A stretch of 64,000 nt of DNA. Origin: Plantactinospora alkalitolerans (lineage in GTDB: Bacteria > Actinomycetota > Actinomycetes > Mycobacteriales > Micromonosporaceae). Position 1 is the first letter of the stretch. Every line of letters starts with the position of its first letter. The notes under the pieces were generated by a model. The model was given only the letters and a program-made list of their open reading frames with translations. It had not been told where the DNA came from and made no database searches. Both the position numbers and the translations under genes were made by a program. The DNA is taken from assembly GCF_015690345.1 (NCBI RefSeq), contig NZ_JADPUN010000213.1, positions 35,800 through 99,799 on the forward strand, in the 5' to 3' direction. Positions 25,277 to 34,423 of this stretch are shown here, one piece after another.

Positions 25277-26252
25277 CGTCCACGATCCTGGTGTCGTACG
25301 GGACGCCGAAGAATCGGGCGGTCCAGTGCAGGCGGTAGCAGTCGCGGATCAACAGAGCCCGTCCGACCAGCCGCGACAGCAGGTTCCAGAAGGCGATGTT
25401 GACGGCGGCCATCCGTGCCCTCAGCGGAGCCACGACATCGAGGGGCAGCCCGAGCCGCTGGTGCAACAGTCCACTGGAGATCGAGTACGGCACTCCGTAC
25501 TGCCGCGACCCGGCGGCCACGACGAGCGGAACCCCGCCACCGGGCGAACCCCAGAAAAAGTCGCGTTCGTGTGTCCAGAGCGCGTCGTGCACCTCGACCA
25601 TGGTGTCGACGGGGATCCCCTCGATCTCGAACACCGGTGTGGGATTCAGCAGAACCCGGATCTCGGACACGGCGAGATCCGCCTGACGTAGCCGGCGGAC
25701 GAACCCCGCCAGCGAAGCCCCGGTACTGATGCCGTCGTCACAGAGCACCAGCCGCGGCTTCCGGCTGGCGAGATAGTCCAGCCGGAGCGACTCCAGTTGA
25801 CGGTGCAATGGCAGGGCGTGATCGCGGGGCTGACTGGACAGGTTTCCGGTGAAGACGTCTCGCAGCCCCGCGGCGCACCGGGTGACCGAGAAGGCGAAGT
25901 CGGCGTGCGGAAAATAGCTGCCGTTGTCGAGGGTCACCAGGTATTCGTCCTGGCGGCGTCGGCTGCCGGTGAGGTCCCGCAACAGCGGCAGGTCGAGCGC
26001 CTGGGTCGAGACCACCGACGCGTAGCAGTCGACGGCGGCAGCCCGGACGGCGTCAAACACGTGCGCCGTGACCCGGGGGAGCGGGATCTCCATGGATTCG
26101 ATCCAGTGCGGGAAGTCCTGGAGCAGGACGAGACGCTTCGGGTTCTCGGGGGTCGCGTTCTCCAGTGCACTCTCGTCGGTCACGTATACCAGGAAACGGT
26201 GGGAACACCGTTCGAAGAAGGGCCACAGAGATGTCCGGACAAGGCCGTACAC
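25239..26252 (-). CDS. Divergent phosphoribosyltransferase-fold protein, second gene of the WD40 operon
   Basis: 337-aa protein. LVLCDDGISTGASL near residues 171-184 matches the PRPP-binding loop of type I phosphoribosyltransferases (two acidic residues, then TGxS/T). The surrounding strands fit: RVTAHVFDAVRAAAVDCYASVVSTQ upstream, and SEIRVLLNPTPVFEIEGIPVDTMVEV downstream. N- and C-terminal extensions of about 100 residues each are unassigned. GTG start 18 bases after the WD40 gene stop, so the two are one operon. The 3' end overlaps the convergent protease-STAND gene by 38 bases. The PRTase could make or break a nucleotide signal or effector; function is not established. Confidence 0.7.
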   Translation of the reverse strand: MYGLVRTSLWPFFERCSHRFLVYVTDESALENATPENPKRLVLLQDFPHWIESMEIPLPRVTAHVFDAVRAAAVDCYASVVSTQALDLPLLRDLTGSRRRQDEYLVTLDNGSYFPHADFAFSVTRCAAGLRDVFTGNLSSQPRDHALPLHRQLESLRLDYLASRKPRLVLCDDGISTGASLAGFVRRLRQADLAVSEIRVLLNPTPVFEIEGIPVDTMVEVHDALWTHERDFFWGSPGGGVPLVVAAGSRQYGVPYSISSGLLHQRLGLPLDVVAPLRARMAAVNIAFWNLLSRLVGRALLIRDCYRLHWTARFFGVPYDTRIVDVIARSVDRDRSS

Positions 26253-26270
26253 CGTGCGCCGGGTGCCCGC

Positions 26271-29200
26271 TCAGCAGGATGGCGCGAACGGGACGCCGGG
26301 AACGTGCAGTGTCCACTCCGCACGGGTGATGGGCGCGCCCGCCGTGCCGCAGACCCACCCGCTGACCGTTTCCGGCTCCGTCTCCCACAGCCGGACGGTG
26401 CTGTCCGCGCCCGCGCCGATCAGGGTGCGACCGTCGGGGCCGAACATGACCGCGTACACCGGCGCGGCCAGTCGGGTCAGGGTGGCGAGTGCGACCGGTC
26501 GCGTTCGCTCGGACACATCCCAGAGCCGAGCGGTGGCATCGGTGGCCGCCACGGCGAGCAGCCGCCCGTCGGGGCTGAACGCGACAGAGTAGACATGGCT
26601 TGTCGGGCCGCCGATCGGCGACCCCAGCGGGACCGGTCGCCTCGGGTCGGCCAGGTCCCAGAGCCGTACCGTCCGGTCGGCGCTGCCGGCGGCCAGGGTG
26701 CGCCCGTCCGGGCTGAAGCCGATCCCGTAGACGTATCCGGCGAAGCCGGTCAGCGGCGGCCCGAGGGGGCTCGGCCGGGCCGGATCGGTGACGTCCCAGA
26801 GCGTGACGGTGGCGTCGGTGCCGGCGATCGCGAGGGTGCGGCGGTCGGGGCTGAAGGCAACCGACAGCACCAGAGCGGGGCTGTTGCCGTCGATGGTTGC
26901 CAGCCGGCGGGGTCGGCGCGGGTCGGCGACCGACCAGAGGTGCACCCGGGTGTCGTCCCCGCCGGCGGCGAGCGTCGCGCCGTCCGGGCTGAACGCAAGT
27001 GTCTGCACCAGGGCGGTCGGGCCGGTCAGCGACGGCCCGAGCGCCGCCGGCCGTCCTGGATCGGTGAGGTCCCACAGGTGGACCGGGCCGGTACGGGTAC
27101 CCACGGCGAGAAGCCGCCCGTCCGGGCTGATCGCCACGGTCCCGGCGAACGGGTCGCGGGCGGACGGGCTGCGCAGCGCGGTTCCGAGTGGAACGGGCCG
27201 GCGCGGGTCGGTGACCCGCCACAGCCGTACCGTCTGGTCCCGGCTGGCCGTGGCCAGGATCGACCGGTGCGGGTCGAGCGCTATGTTGAAGATCGCATCG
27301 GTGGCACCGTGCAGCGTCGGGCCGGGCAGCCGCCATCGCCGGACCATCGCATCGGTGCTGCCGGTCAGGATCGTCTCCGGGTCGGACCCGAAGGCGACGG
27401 TGGTGACCGGGGTCGGGTGTGGCACGGCGGGACCTGGGATGCCGCTGCCGACGTCCCAGGTGTGCAGAGAGTTGTCCGACGCGCCAGCAACCAGGGTGCC
27501 GCCGTCGGGGCTGAACGCCACGGCGTTCACCCAGCTCGACGGCCCGACGAGTGGCGCCCGGCGCGGTACGGGCCGGCGGGGGTCGGTGACGTCCCACAGC
27601 CGTACCGTGCGGTCCTCGCCACCGCTGGCGAGCGTACGGCCGTCCGGGCTGAATGCCACCGCGTAGACCTTGAGCGAGTGGCCGCGCGTGGGGGCGGCCG
27701 GTACGGGCCGGTGGGGACTGGTGACGTCCCACAGCCGTACGGTGCCGTCGGCGCTGCCGGCGGCGAGGGTGCGGCCGTCCGGGCTGAACGTCACGCTGTG
27801 CACGGCCGCGCCGGGGCCGGTCAGCCGGGTCAGCGGGCGGCTCCGGGCCGGGTCGCTGATGTCCCAGAGCCGGACCGTCCGGTCGGCGCTGCCGGCGGCC
27901 AGGATGCGCCCGTCCGGACTGAACGCCACCGAGTACACGGTGGACTCCGGGCCGGTGATCGGCTTTCCCTGGGGTACTGGCCGCGCCGGGTTGGTGACAT
28001 CCCAGCGGTGGATCGAGGCGTCCTCCCCGGCCGCCGCCAACGTGCGCCCGTCGGGGCTGAGTGCCACGGTGAAGACCGCGCCGGTGGGACCGGTCAGCGC
28101 CGGTCCGGTGGATACCGGCACCAGGGCCGGCTCGGGCGCGGACCAGAGCCGTACGGTGCGGTCCAGGCCGCCTGCGGCGAGCAGGCCGGTGCGACGGTCG
28201 TACGCCACCGCCTGCACCGCGCCGGCGAATCCGGCCAGCCGGGTCGGCGCGGGGGTCACGGCCGCGTCGAGCAGACTGGACCGGGCCTCCACGGTCGGCG
28301 CGATCCGGTACGCGACCAAACTGAGCTGCGTGGCCAGGGCGGGATCGGAGTCGCGTAGCGTGTCGGCCCGGCCGGCGACCAGTCGGGAGATCGCCTGGTT
28401 GCGTTGGTCGACCGCGTCCCGCCGCTGCTCGCTGGCGACCGCCCGCTGCTGAAAGGCGTAACCGGTGAGCACACAGGTGGTCACGGCGAGCGCGGTCAGC
28501 GAGCCGACCAGTAGACGCAGCCGGCGCCCCCGACGCCGGGCGTGCCGGGCGCTGGCCGCCAGGAAGGAGGCGGTCGTCACGGAAAGTTCGTGGCGGTGGT
28601 CGGCTGCCCATTCCTGGGCGGCGGCCAGCCGGGCACCTCGGTAGAGGGCTGCCGGGTCGTCGCCCTCCCGGCGCCAGTTCAGTGCCGAGGTGCTGAGCCG
28701 CTGGCCGACCACCCGGCCGGCCCGGTCGGTGTCCAACCAGGCCCGCAGCGTTGGCCAGGCGGTCAGCAGTGCCTCGTGGCTGATCTCGACCGTGTCGGTG
28801 TCGGCGGTGATCAACCGCCGCGAGATGTACCGGTCGAGCACGTCCTCCAACTCGGCGGCCCGCTGTCCGTACTCGGCCAGCAGTTCGCCGGTGTCCACCC
28901 GGCATCGGGTGTCGGCGGTGTCGGTGGTGACGTGCACCAGCCGGAGGAACAGCCGGCGCGCCAACTCGCGCTGCGTCGGTACGAGTTCCTCGTACACCGC
29001 GTCCGCACTGGCCGCGATCGCACCGTCCAGTCCACCCACCTCGTGGTAGCTGGCGATGGTCATCCGGTTGCCGTGGGCGTTGCTCCAGGTGGCGTAGAGC
29101 GCGTGTGACAGCAGGGGCAGTACGCCGGCCCCGGACGTCGCCGCGCCGCGCGTGCCGCCGGATCCCACGTCGTGCAGGAGCAGTTCGACCAGGCCGTCCT

Positions 29201-30182
29201 CGATCTCGAGCCGTGCCTTGCGGGCCGGTTCGATGATCGCGGCCCGCAGTTCGTCGCTGCCCATCGGCCCCACCGTGAGCTGACCGTCCTGCAGGGCGGC
29301 CAGCAGCTTCGGGACACGCAGCGCGTGGGCGTAGAAGTCCGCGCGCAACCCGACCGCGACCAGCGCTCCGGCCGCGCCGCTGCCGAGCGCGCAGAGGGCG
29401 TCGACGAAGAGGTCACGCTCGTCGGCGACCTCCGGAGCGAACACCTCCTCGAACTGGTCGACCACGACCAGCAGGCGGCGGTGCCCGGCGCCGTCGGCCA
29501 CCCGGGCGGCGTACTCCGTGCACCGGGCCGGGTCGGCCCGGATCGCCGCAGCGACCTCGGTCGGGGGCAGGACGAGCAGCTCGGCCAGCCGCTCGGCCAG
29601 GACCTCGACCGGCGCGGAGCCGGGTGTGCAGAGGATCAGCGGCCATCGGGACGAGCCGGGCAGGGCGTCCGAGCGCAGTCGGGGGATGAGGCCGGCGCGC
29701 AACAACGAGGACTTCCCCGAGCCGGAGGCACCCACGATCACCTGTACGGCGCCGCCGGTCGCGTCCAGCGCGGCCAGCCGGTCCAGCAGCCGCGTGGTGA
29801 GGGCGTCCCGGCCGAAGAACCATTCGGCGTCCTCGGGTTGGAAGGACGCCAGCCCTCGGTACGGCTCGGGGCCTGCCGGCCGGGGTCCGGGAGCCTGCCG
29901 CACCCGGCGCCACGCCCGCAGCCACTCGCCGACGAGCGCGTCGTCGGCGACCTTGCAGGTGCGCAGGACCCGGACCAGTGCGTCCCGGGAGGAGAGCGAC
30001 GGCAGGCCGCGACCGGCGAACCAGTCGCCGACAGTGGCGCTACCGACCCCGACCCGGCTGGCGACGGTACGTACCGTGAGGCCCGCCTGTTCCCGCAGGG
30101 TGGCCAGCCCTTCCGCGAACTGGGCCCGGGTCCGGATCTCGGCGGGGTTCGGCTGATCCGGATCCGGGCGGAAATCGGTCAT
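26271..30182 (-). CDS. HTH-STAND NTPase-WD40 protein with 14 WD repeats
   Basis: 1303 aa. Residues 15-75: XRE-like HTH ([26 protein letters not shown], then WFAGRGLPS). Residues about 105-500: nSTAND1-type NTPase, opening with [20 protein letters not shown], Walker A [9 protein letters not shown] (149-157), Walker B [12 protein letters not shown] (about 237-248). One transmembrane helix near 553-575 ([21 protein letters not shown]). A coiled segment follows. From about 647 to the end lie 14 WD repeats of 45-46 residues ([23 protein letters not shown]), enough for two seven-bladed propellers. ATG 30182 has GGAGAAG six bases upstream; the longer open frame is ignored. It may act as a membrane-tethered signal sensor; the HTH could be for protein or DNA contact. 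Confidence 0.9.
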   Translation of the reverse strand: [1303 protein letters not shown]

Positions 30183-30258
30183 CGGGCTTCTCCGTCGGCC
30201 GGCGGTACGCGACAGTAGCCGTGAGGTTACCCAACGCATGCCACGAGTGGCTTGTCGG

Positions 30259-30588
30259 TCAGCCGTGGGTGGTGGCCCCGGAGGTGGTGAGCACGACGAC
30301 ACCGACGACGATCAGCACGATCCCGCCGATCGCGGTGAGGTTGAGGTGCTCGCCGTAGACGAGGGCGGCGATGACGGCCACCCCGGCGGTGCCGACGCCG
30401 GACCAGACCGCGTACACGACGCCGACATTGAGGGTGCGCAGCGCGTACGCCATCAGCGTGAACGAGGCGACGTAGCCGATGACGACCGCCGTGATGTTCA
30501 GGGGGCGGATGGCACCGGCGGTGCCCCGCAGTGCGAGGGTCGCGGCGACCTCCGAGACGATCGCCACCGCGACCAGGAACCAGGCCAT
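30259..30588 (-). CDS. SMR family small multidrug exporter
   Basis: 109-aa protein with four transmembrane helices. The essential membrane Glu is in IVSEVAATLALR (residue 13-14), and YAVWSGVGTAGVAVIAALVYGE is the conserved helix 3 signature. Acts as a dimer exchanging protons for cationic drugs or guanidinium. The ATG overlaps the stop of a damaged TetR gene as TGATG, so the pair was a regulator-exporter operon. Confidence 0.9.
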   Translation of the reverse strand: MAWFLVAVAIVSEVAATLALRGTAGAIRPLNITAVVIGYVASFTLMAYALRTLNVGVVYAVWSGVGTAGVAVIAALVYGEHLNLTAIGGIVLIVVGVVVLTTSGATTHG

Positions 30589-30894
30589 CAAGGAGCCTCC
30601 TCGATCAGCGCGCTCAGCGTCGCGTACACCCGTTCGTGGAGGCCGGGTGGTGGTGGCGCCAGGTCGACCAGTTGGGCGAGCCACCAGCCGTCGACCGCCA
30701 GCCGGACTGTGGTGGCGACGGCGGGATCGATGCCGTCGTTCTCCAGCCGTCGCTGCCAGGCCTGGTGGGCCCTACGGAGTGGGACGAGGGCGGCGGGATC
30801 GACGAGGGCGGCGGCGAACAGCGCGACCGTGGTCCGGCCGGTGGCGGTGTCGGCGGCCCGCAGCGTCCAGCAGCTTGTTCCGGGTGTCCGTCAC
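30588..30894 (-). pseudogene. TetR regulator lacking its DNA-binding domain (deletion plus frameshift)
   Basis: The GTG at 30894 begins a typical TetR N-terminus, TDTRNKLLDAA. The sequence then jumps, out of frame, to a typical TetR C-terminal domain readable as TGRTTVALFAAALVDPAALV and further VRLAVDGWWLAQLVDLAPPPPG, ending TLSALIEEAP at the TGA. The span of 307 bases is not a multiple of three, and the HTH recognition helix is missing. It overlaps the SMR start as TGATG. The exporter has probably lost its own repressor. Confidence 0.75.
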
Positions 30895-31133
30895 CCGATC
30901 ACTGTACCGGCCAGCCGGTACAGCCCGACGTGTTTCACCCGGGCGGCCGGCAGTCGCTCCTCTGGCGCGTGCCGGGAGTTCCGACGGCGGGACTCCGCTG
31001 GTCGATGGACCGCCGGCACCCACCCCGAATATTGTGTAGATCAATCGGATGTCGTGAGTTTGCCGGATCGACGTGGAGCGGCACTGTGCCATGCGGCTGG
31101 TCCGGAAGGGCGGTTTGATGTGGAGGACTGGCG

Positions 31134-32390
31134 ATGGAGTCATCCCGCGCGGTGACGGTTCGGGTGCCGGGGTCGAAGTCGGTGACGGCTCGGGCGCTGT
31201 TCGTGGCGGCGTTGGCGAACGGCACGAGCCGCCTGATCGCACCGCTGGAGTCGGCCGATACGGTGGCGTTCGCCAACGGACTCGCCGCGTTGGGCTTCGG
31301 ATTCGAACGGACGCCTGAGGGGTGGGACGTCACCGGCGATCCGGCCGGGCCGTCCACCGAGGCGGCGACGGTGTGGTGTCACGACGCCGGTACCGCGGCG
31401 CGGTTCCTGCCAGCGCTGGCATCGCTCGGAACCGGCCGGTTCGTCGTCGATGCCAGTGCGCAGATGCGCGCCCGGCCGATGGGGCCACTACTGCGGGCGC
31501 TACGCGCACTGGACGTGCAGGTGCACGCCGCGGCGGGGGACCGGCTGCCGTTGCGCATCGACGCCGACCGCGTGGCCGGCGGCGCCGTGCAGGTGGACGC
31601 CGGCACCTCCAGCCAGTTCCTGAGCGCACTGTGCCTGATGGGCCCGGGCACCCGGAACGGTCTGACTATCGAGGTCCTGGACGAGGTGTCGGTGCCGTAC
31701 GTGGAACTGACCCTCGCGATGATGCGCGAGTTCGGTGCGCACGCCACGCGTGAAGGATCGCGGATCACCATCGCCCCGGGTGGATATGAGGCACGGGAGT
31801 ACGTCGTCGAGCCGGACGCCTCCACCGCCTCGTACTTCTTCGCTGCGGCCGCGGTGACCGGCAATACCGTGACCGCGCTCGGTCTCGGGCGCGGCACGAG
31901 GCAGGGTGACCTGCGCTTTGCCACCGAAGTGCTCCCCGCGATGGGTTGCGAGGTGAGGGTGGAGGACGACCGGACCACCGTGACGGGCCCGGCACGCCTA
32001 CGCAGCCCCGGTGAGGTGGTCATGCGCGACATCAGCGACACGATGATGACCCTGGCCGCGATCGCCCCGTTCGCCGACGACCCGGTCAGGATCACCGACA
32101 TCGGAAACTGCCGCGTCAAGGAGTCAGATCGCATCGAGGCGATGGCCACGGCGCTGGGCGCGTGCGGCATCAGCACCGACACCGGGCCCGACTGGTTGGA
32201 GATCAACCCCGGTCGGCCGCACCCAGCACTGATACAGACCCGGGCGGACCATCGCATCGCGATGAGCATGAGCGTTCTTGGTCTGCGTACGCCGGGCGTC
32301 CGCTTCGACGATCCCGACTGCGTACGCAAGACCTTCCCCGACTTCCACCAGGAGTTCGGCCACCTGCAGGCGACCTGGCGGCGGGGCTGA
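31134..32390 (+). CDS. aroA: 3-phosphoshikimate 1-carboxyvinyltransferase (EPSP synthase)
   Basis: 418-aa enzyme joining shikimate-3-phosphate and PEP, the sixth shikimate step. Seen: PGSKSVTARALF (Lys and Ser binding both substrates), RARPMGPLL, the DISDTMMTLAAIAPFA Asp, GNCRVKESDRI (Glu, Arg), DHRIAMSMS and VRKTFPDFHQEF. The usual NAGT motif is DAGT here, an Asn-to-Asp change next to the PEP pocket. Housekeeping actinobacterial copies usually sit beside other conserved genes; this one is isolated among accessory genes, so it may be a second, specialised copy. ATG with GGAGGA about nine bases upstream. Confidence 0.9.
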   Translation: MESSRAVTVRVPGSKSVTARALFVAALANGTSRLIAPLESADTVAFANGLAALGFGFERTPEGWDVTGDPAGPSTEAATVWCHDAGTAARFLPALASLGTGRFVVDASAQMRARPMGPLLRALRALDVQVHAAAGDRLPLRIDADRVAGGAVQVDAGTSSQFLSALCLMGPGTRNGLTIEVLDEVSVPYVELTLAMMREFGAHATREGSRITIAPGGYEAREYVVEPDASTASYFFAAAAVTGNTVTALGLGRGTRQGDLRFATEVLPAMGCEVRVEDDRTTVTGPARLRSPGEVVMRDISDTMMTLAAIAPFADDPVRITDIGNCRVKESDRIEAMATALGACGISTDTGPDWLEINPGRPHPALIQTRADHRIAMSMSVLGLRTPGVRFDDPDCVRKTFPDFHQEFGHLQATWRRG

Positions 32391-32462
32391 TCGGAGCAGC
32401 GCCGTGTCCGTCCGGAGCCCCCGGCACTCGCGCGGCAGTTGCGGTCGACCGTCGGACCCTCG

Positions 32463-33344
32463 TCAGGTTCGTGTCCGGAACGGGGCAAGGGTGGTCCGGA
32501 TCTGGTCGGCCGCGCCCCAGTCGTCGTCGAACTGCGCCAGGACGGCGAGGTGCTGGCGCAGCTGGACAATCGGCATGCGGGTGCGCCAGTCGCTGTCGAG
32601 GGAGGTCAGCTCCGCGTACACCTCGAAGAACCGTTGCGCCTCGGGCGGGGGCGAGGTGGACCACACGTGCGCGAGGTCGACCTCGGCCCACATGTAGGAG
32701 ACCGCCGGGTCGATCACCGCGGGCTGCCCGTCCGGGGTGGCCAGGACGTTCTGTGCCCACAGGTCGCCGTGCGTCAGGCATGCCGGCCGGTCCGGCAGCA
32801 GGTCGGGCAGCCGGTGACACAGCCGCTCCAGCGCCGCCCGGTCGCTGCGGTCGAGTGCCGCCTCCACGCGGGGCTGCCCCAGCCAACGAAGCAGTCGATG
32901 CTGTGCGAAGAACGCAAAGCCGTCGTCATCCCAGGTATTGCTCTGCCGGCGGCGGCCCAGCCAGTTGTCGCGGTGCCATCCGAAGCGCGGATGGGTCGTG
33001 CTCAGGTGCAGGTGGGCGAGTGCGTGCGCGAACTGCTCCCAGAAGGTTTCGCTGCGCGGCCTCGGCCTCAGCACCGACAACACGAGCAGTTCCCGGTCCG
33101 CCAGAATCACCTCGGGGGTCGCCACGCCGCCGATCTCCCGCAGGGCGGCCAGCCCTTCGGCCTCCGCGACGAAGACGTCGTCGGCCGGCGCGTCCGCGAA
33201 GGCCTTGACGAACACCGACGGCGAGTCATGGCGGGTGGCTATGCCCGCGAGCGCCGCGACCCCACCCGTCGCCGGCTCCACCGCGACGACGTCGCGCATT
33301 CCGGCCCGAAGCAGGCACTCCAACAGGAACGTTGCCGAGCGCAT
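32463..33344 (-). CDS. Fructosamine kinase family protein
   Basis: 293-aa protein kinase-like phosphotransferase. Catalytic loop CLTHGDLWAQNVL (Asp base) and metal-binding IDPAVSYMWAEVDLA are the family signatures; FGWHRDNWLG is also typical. It would phosphorylate glycated amines (protein repair) or another sugar amine; some relatives act as aminoglycoside-type kinases, but no support for that is seen. The ATG at 33344 is preferred because GAGGAGG lies upstream; ATG 33374 is inside that region. Confidence 0.85.
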   Translation of the reverse strand: MRSATFLLECLLRAGMRDVVAVEPATGGVAALAGIATRHDSPSVFVKAFADAPADDVFVAEAEGLAALREIGGVATPEVILADRELLVLSVLRPRPRSETFWEQFAHALAHLHLSTTHPRFGWHRDNWLGRRRQSNTWDDDGFAFFAQHRLLRWLGQPRVEAALDRSDRAALERLCHRLPDLLPDRPACLTHGDLWAQNVLATPDGQPAVIDPAVSYMWAEVDLAHVWSTSPPPEAQRFFEVYAELTSLDSDWRTRMPIVQLRQHLAVLAQFDDDWGAADQIRTTLAPFRTRT

Positions 33345-33445
33345 CACGACAGGCTCCTCCTCGTCCGGGTGCATGTTCGCAAGATCCTAGGTGCCCGAGA
33401 GGGGGCTACCCGCCGTACGTTCGACGCCGAGGCGATGGCGCCGAT

Positions 33446-34189
33446 CTAGGAAAGGTCGATGACCAGGTCGGCGGTTGCGACGCCGATCTCGCCGTCGTAC
33501 CCGTCGCCGGCCGCGGCCCTGGCAGCCGCCGGATCCGTGCCGGGCCAGAGGTGGGTCAGTAGTAGGTGTCTGACGCCGGCCTCCGCGGCCTGCCGACCCA
33601 CCTGCCGGGCGCTCGACAGGTAGCGCCGCGAGTCCTCCGGTACCTGATCCACGTGGGTAGCCTCGGCGAGCAGCAGGTCAGCGTCGCGTGCCAGTTCCAC
33701 CACGTCCGGGCTTGGGCCGCTGTCACCGGTGTACGCGAGTACCCGGTCGCCCGCGGCCAGTCGTACGCCGGCATTGGGCACCCAGTGCGGCAGCAGGCGG
33801 GTCTGGGCGCGGAACGGACCGATGTCGAGGCCGTCACCGACGTTGATCTCGCGTATGGCGTAGGCGCCGGCCAGCGTCTCGGGGCGGTCCAACGCCAGCA
33901 CCGCGTCCAGGGCGCCAGGCAGCGCGTACACCGGTAGTGGCGTCGGCGGATCATCGCGCATCGCTCGGGCCCGGAGCAGCGGGTTCAGGTCGGCACAATG
34001 ATCGGGATGTCCATGGCTGATGAAGACCGCGTCGACCTGGTCCGCGGCGACCCGTTCCAGCAGCCGCGGCATGGTCGCGTAGCCGAGGTCGACGAGGAGT
34101 CGGAACCCGTCGTACTCCAGAAGGTAGCCGCTGCATGCCTGGCCCGCCTCCGGCCAAGCGCCGCACCCGCCAAGAACCGTGAGCCGCAT
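33446..34189 (-). CDS. MBL-fold metallo-hydrolase
   Basis: 247-aa metallo-beta-lactamase-fold enzyme. The metal signature is SHGHPDHCADLNPLL (HxHxDH), with later ligands in LLPHWVPNAG (His), AYTGDSG (Asp) and LLLTHLWPGTD (His). The sequence resembles RNase Z/cyclic-phosphodiesterase-like MBL proteins of actinobacteria. Substrate unknown. The start MRLTVLGGCGAWP is the standard family N-terminus. Confidence 0.88.
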   Translation of the reverse strand: MRLTVLGGCGAWPEAGQACSGYLLEYDGFRLLVDLGYATMPRLLERVAADQVDAVFISHGHPDHCADLNPLLRARAMRDDPPTPLPVYALPGALDAVLALDRPETLAGAYAIREINVGDGLDIGPFRAQTRLLPHWVPNAGVRLAAGDRVLAYTGDSGPSPDVVELARDADLLLAEATHVDQVPEDSRRYLSSARQVGRQAAEAGVRHLLLTHLWPGTDPAAARAAAGDGYDGEIGVATADLVIDLS

Positions 34190-34423
34190 TCGAAGACCGT
34201 ATCGGCCGGGGCCGTCAAGTTCCACCAAACCGCAGCGTATTGCCGGACCGTTTCCTGCCTCGCGCGACGGTCGCTGAGGTAGTCCGGGCAACGCGGCGAA
34301 CCCCGCCTTGTCATGCCAAAACAGTGCGCCGGTCGAGTACCTTGGCTCGATCGTCGCGCCCGGTTCGGCGCGACGATCGAGTATCTCGTTGCTGACGGTC
34401 TCGGCGTCGCTTCCTCGTGGCGA

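Noticed and set aside
26271..28240. Regularly spaced similar 135-bp units, CRISPR-like at first sight
   Set aside because: Units are contiguous coding WD40 repeats with diverged sequence, not short identical repeats with unique spacers.
25797..28358. 853-codon open frame on the plus strand opposite the WD40 gene
   Set aside because: It is antisense to the WD repeats, which give it an artificial 45-residue periodicity; composition is Arg/Gly/Pro-rich and no domain is visible.
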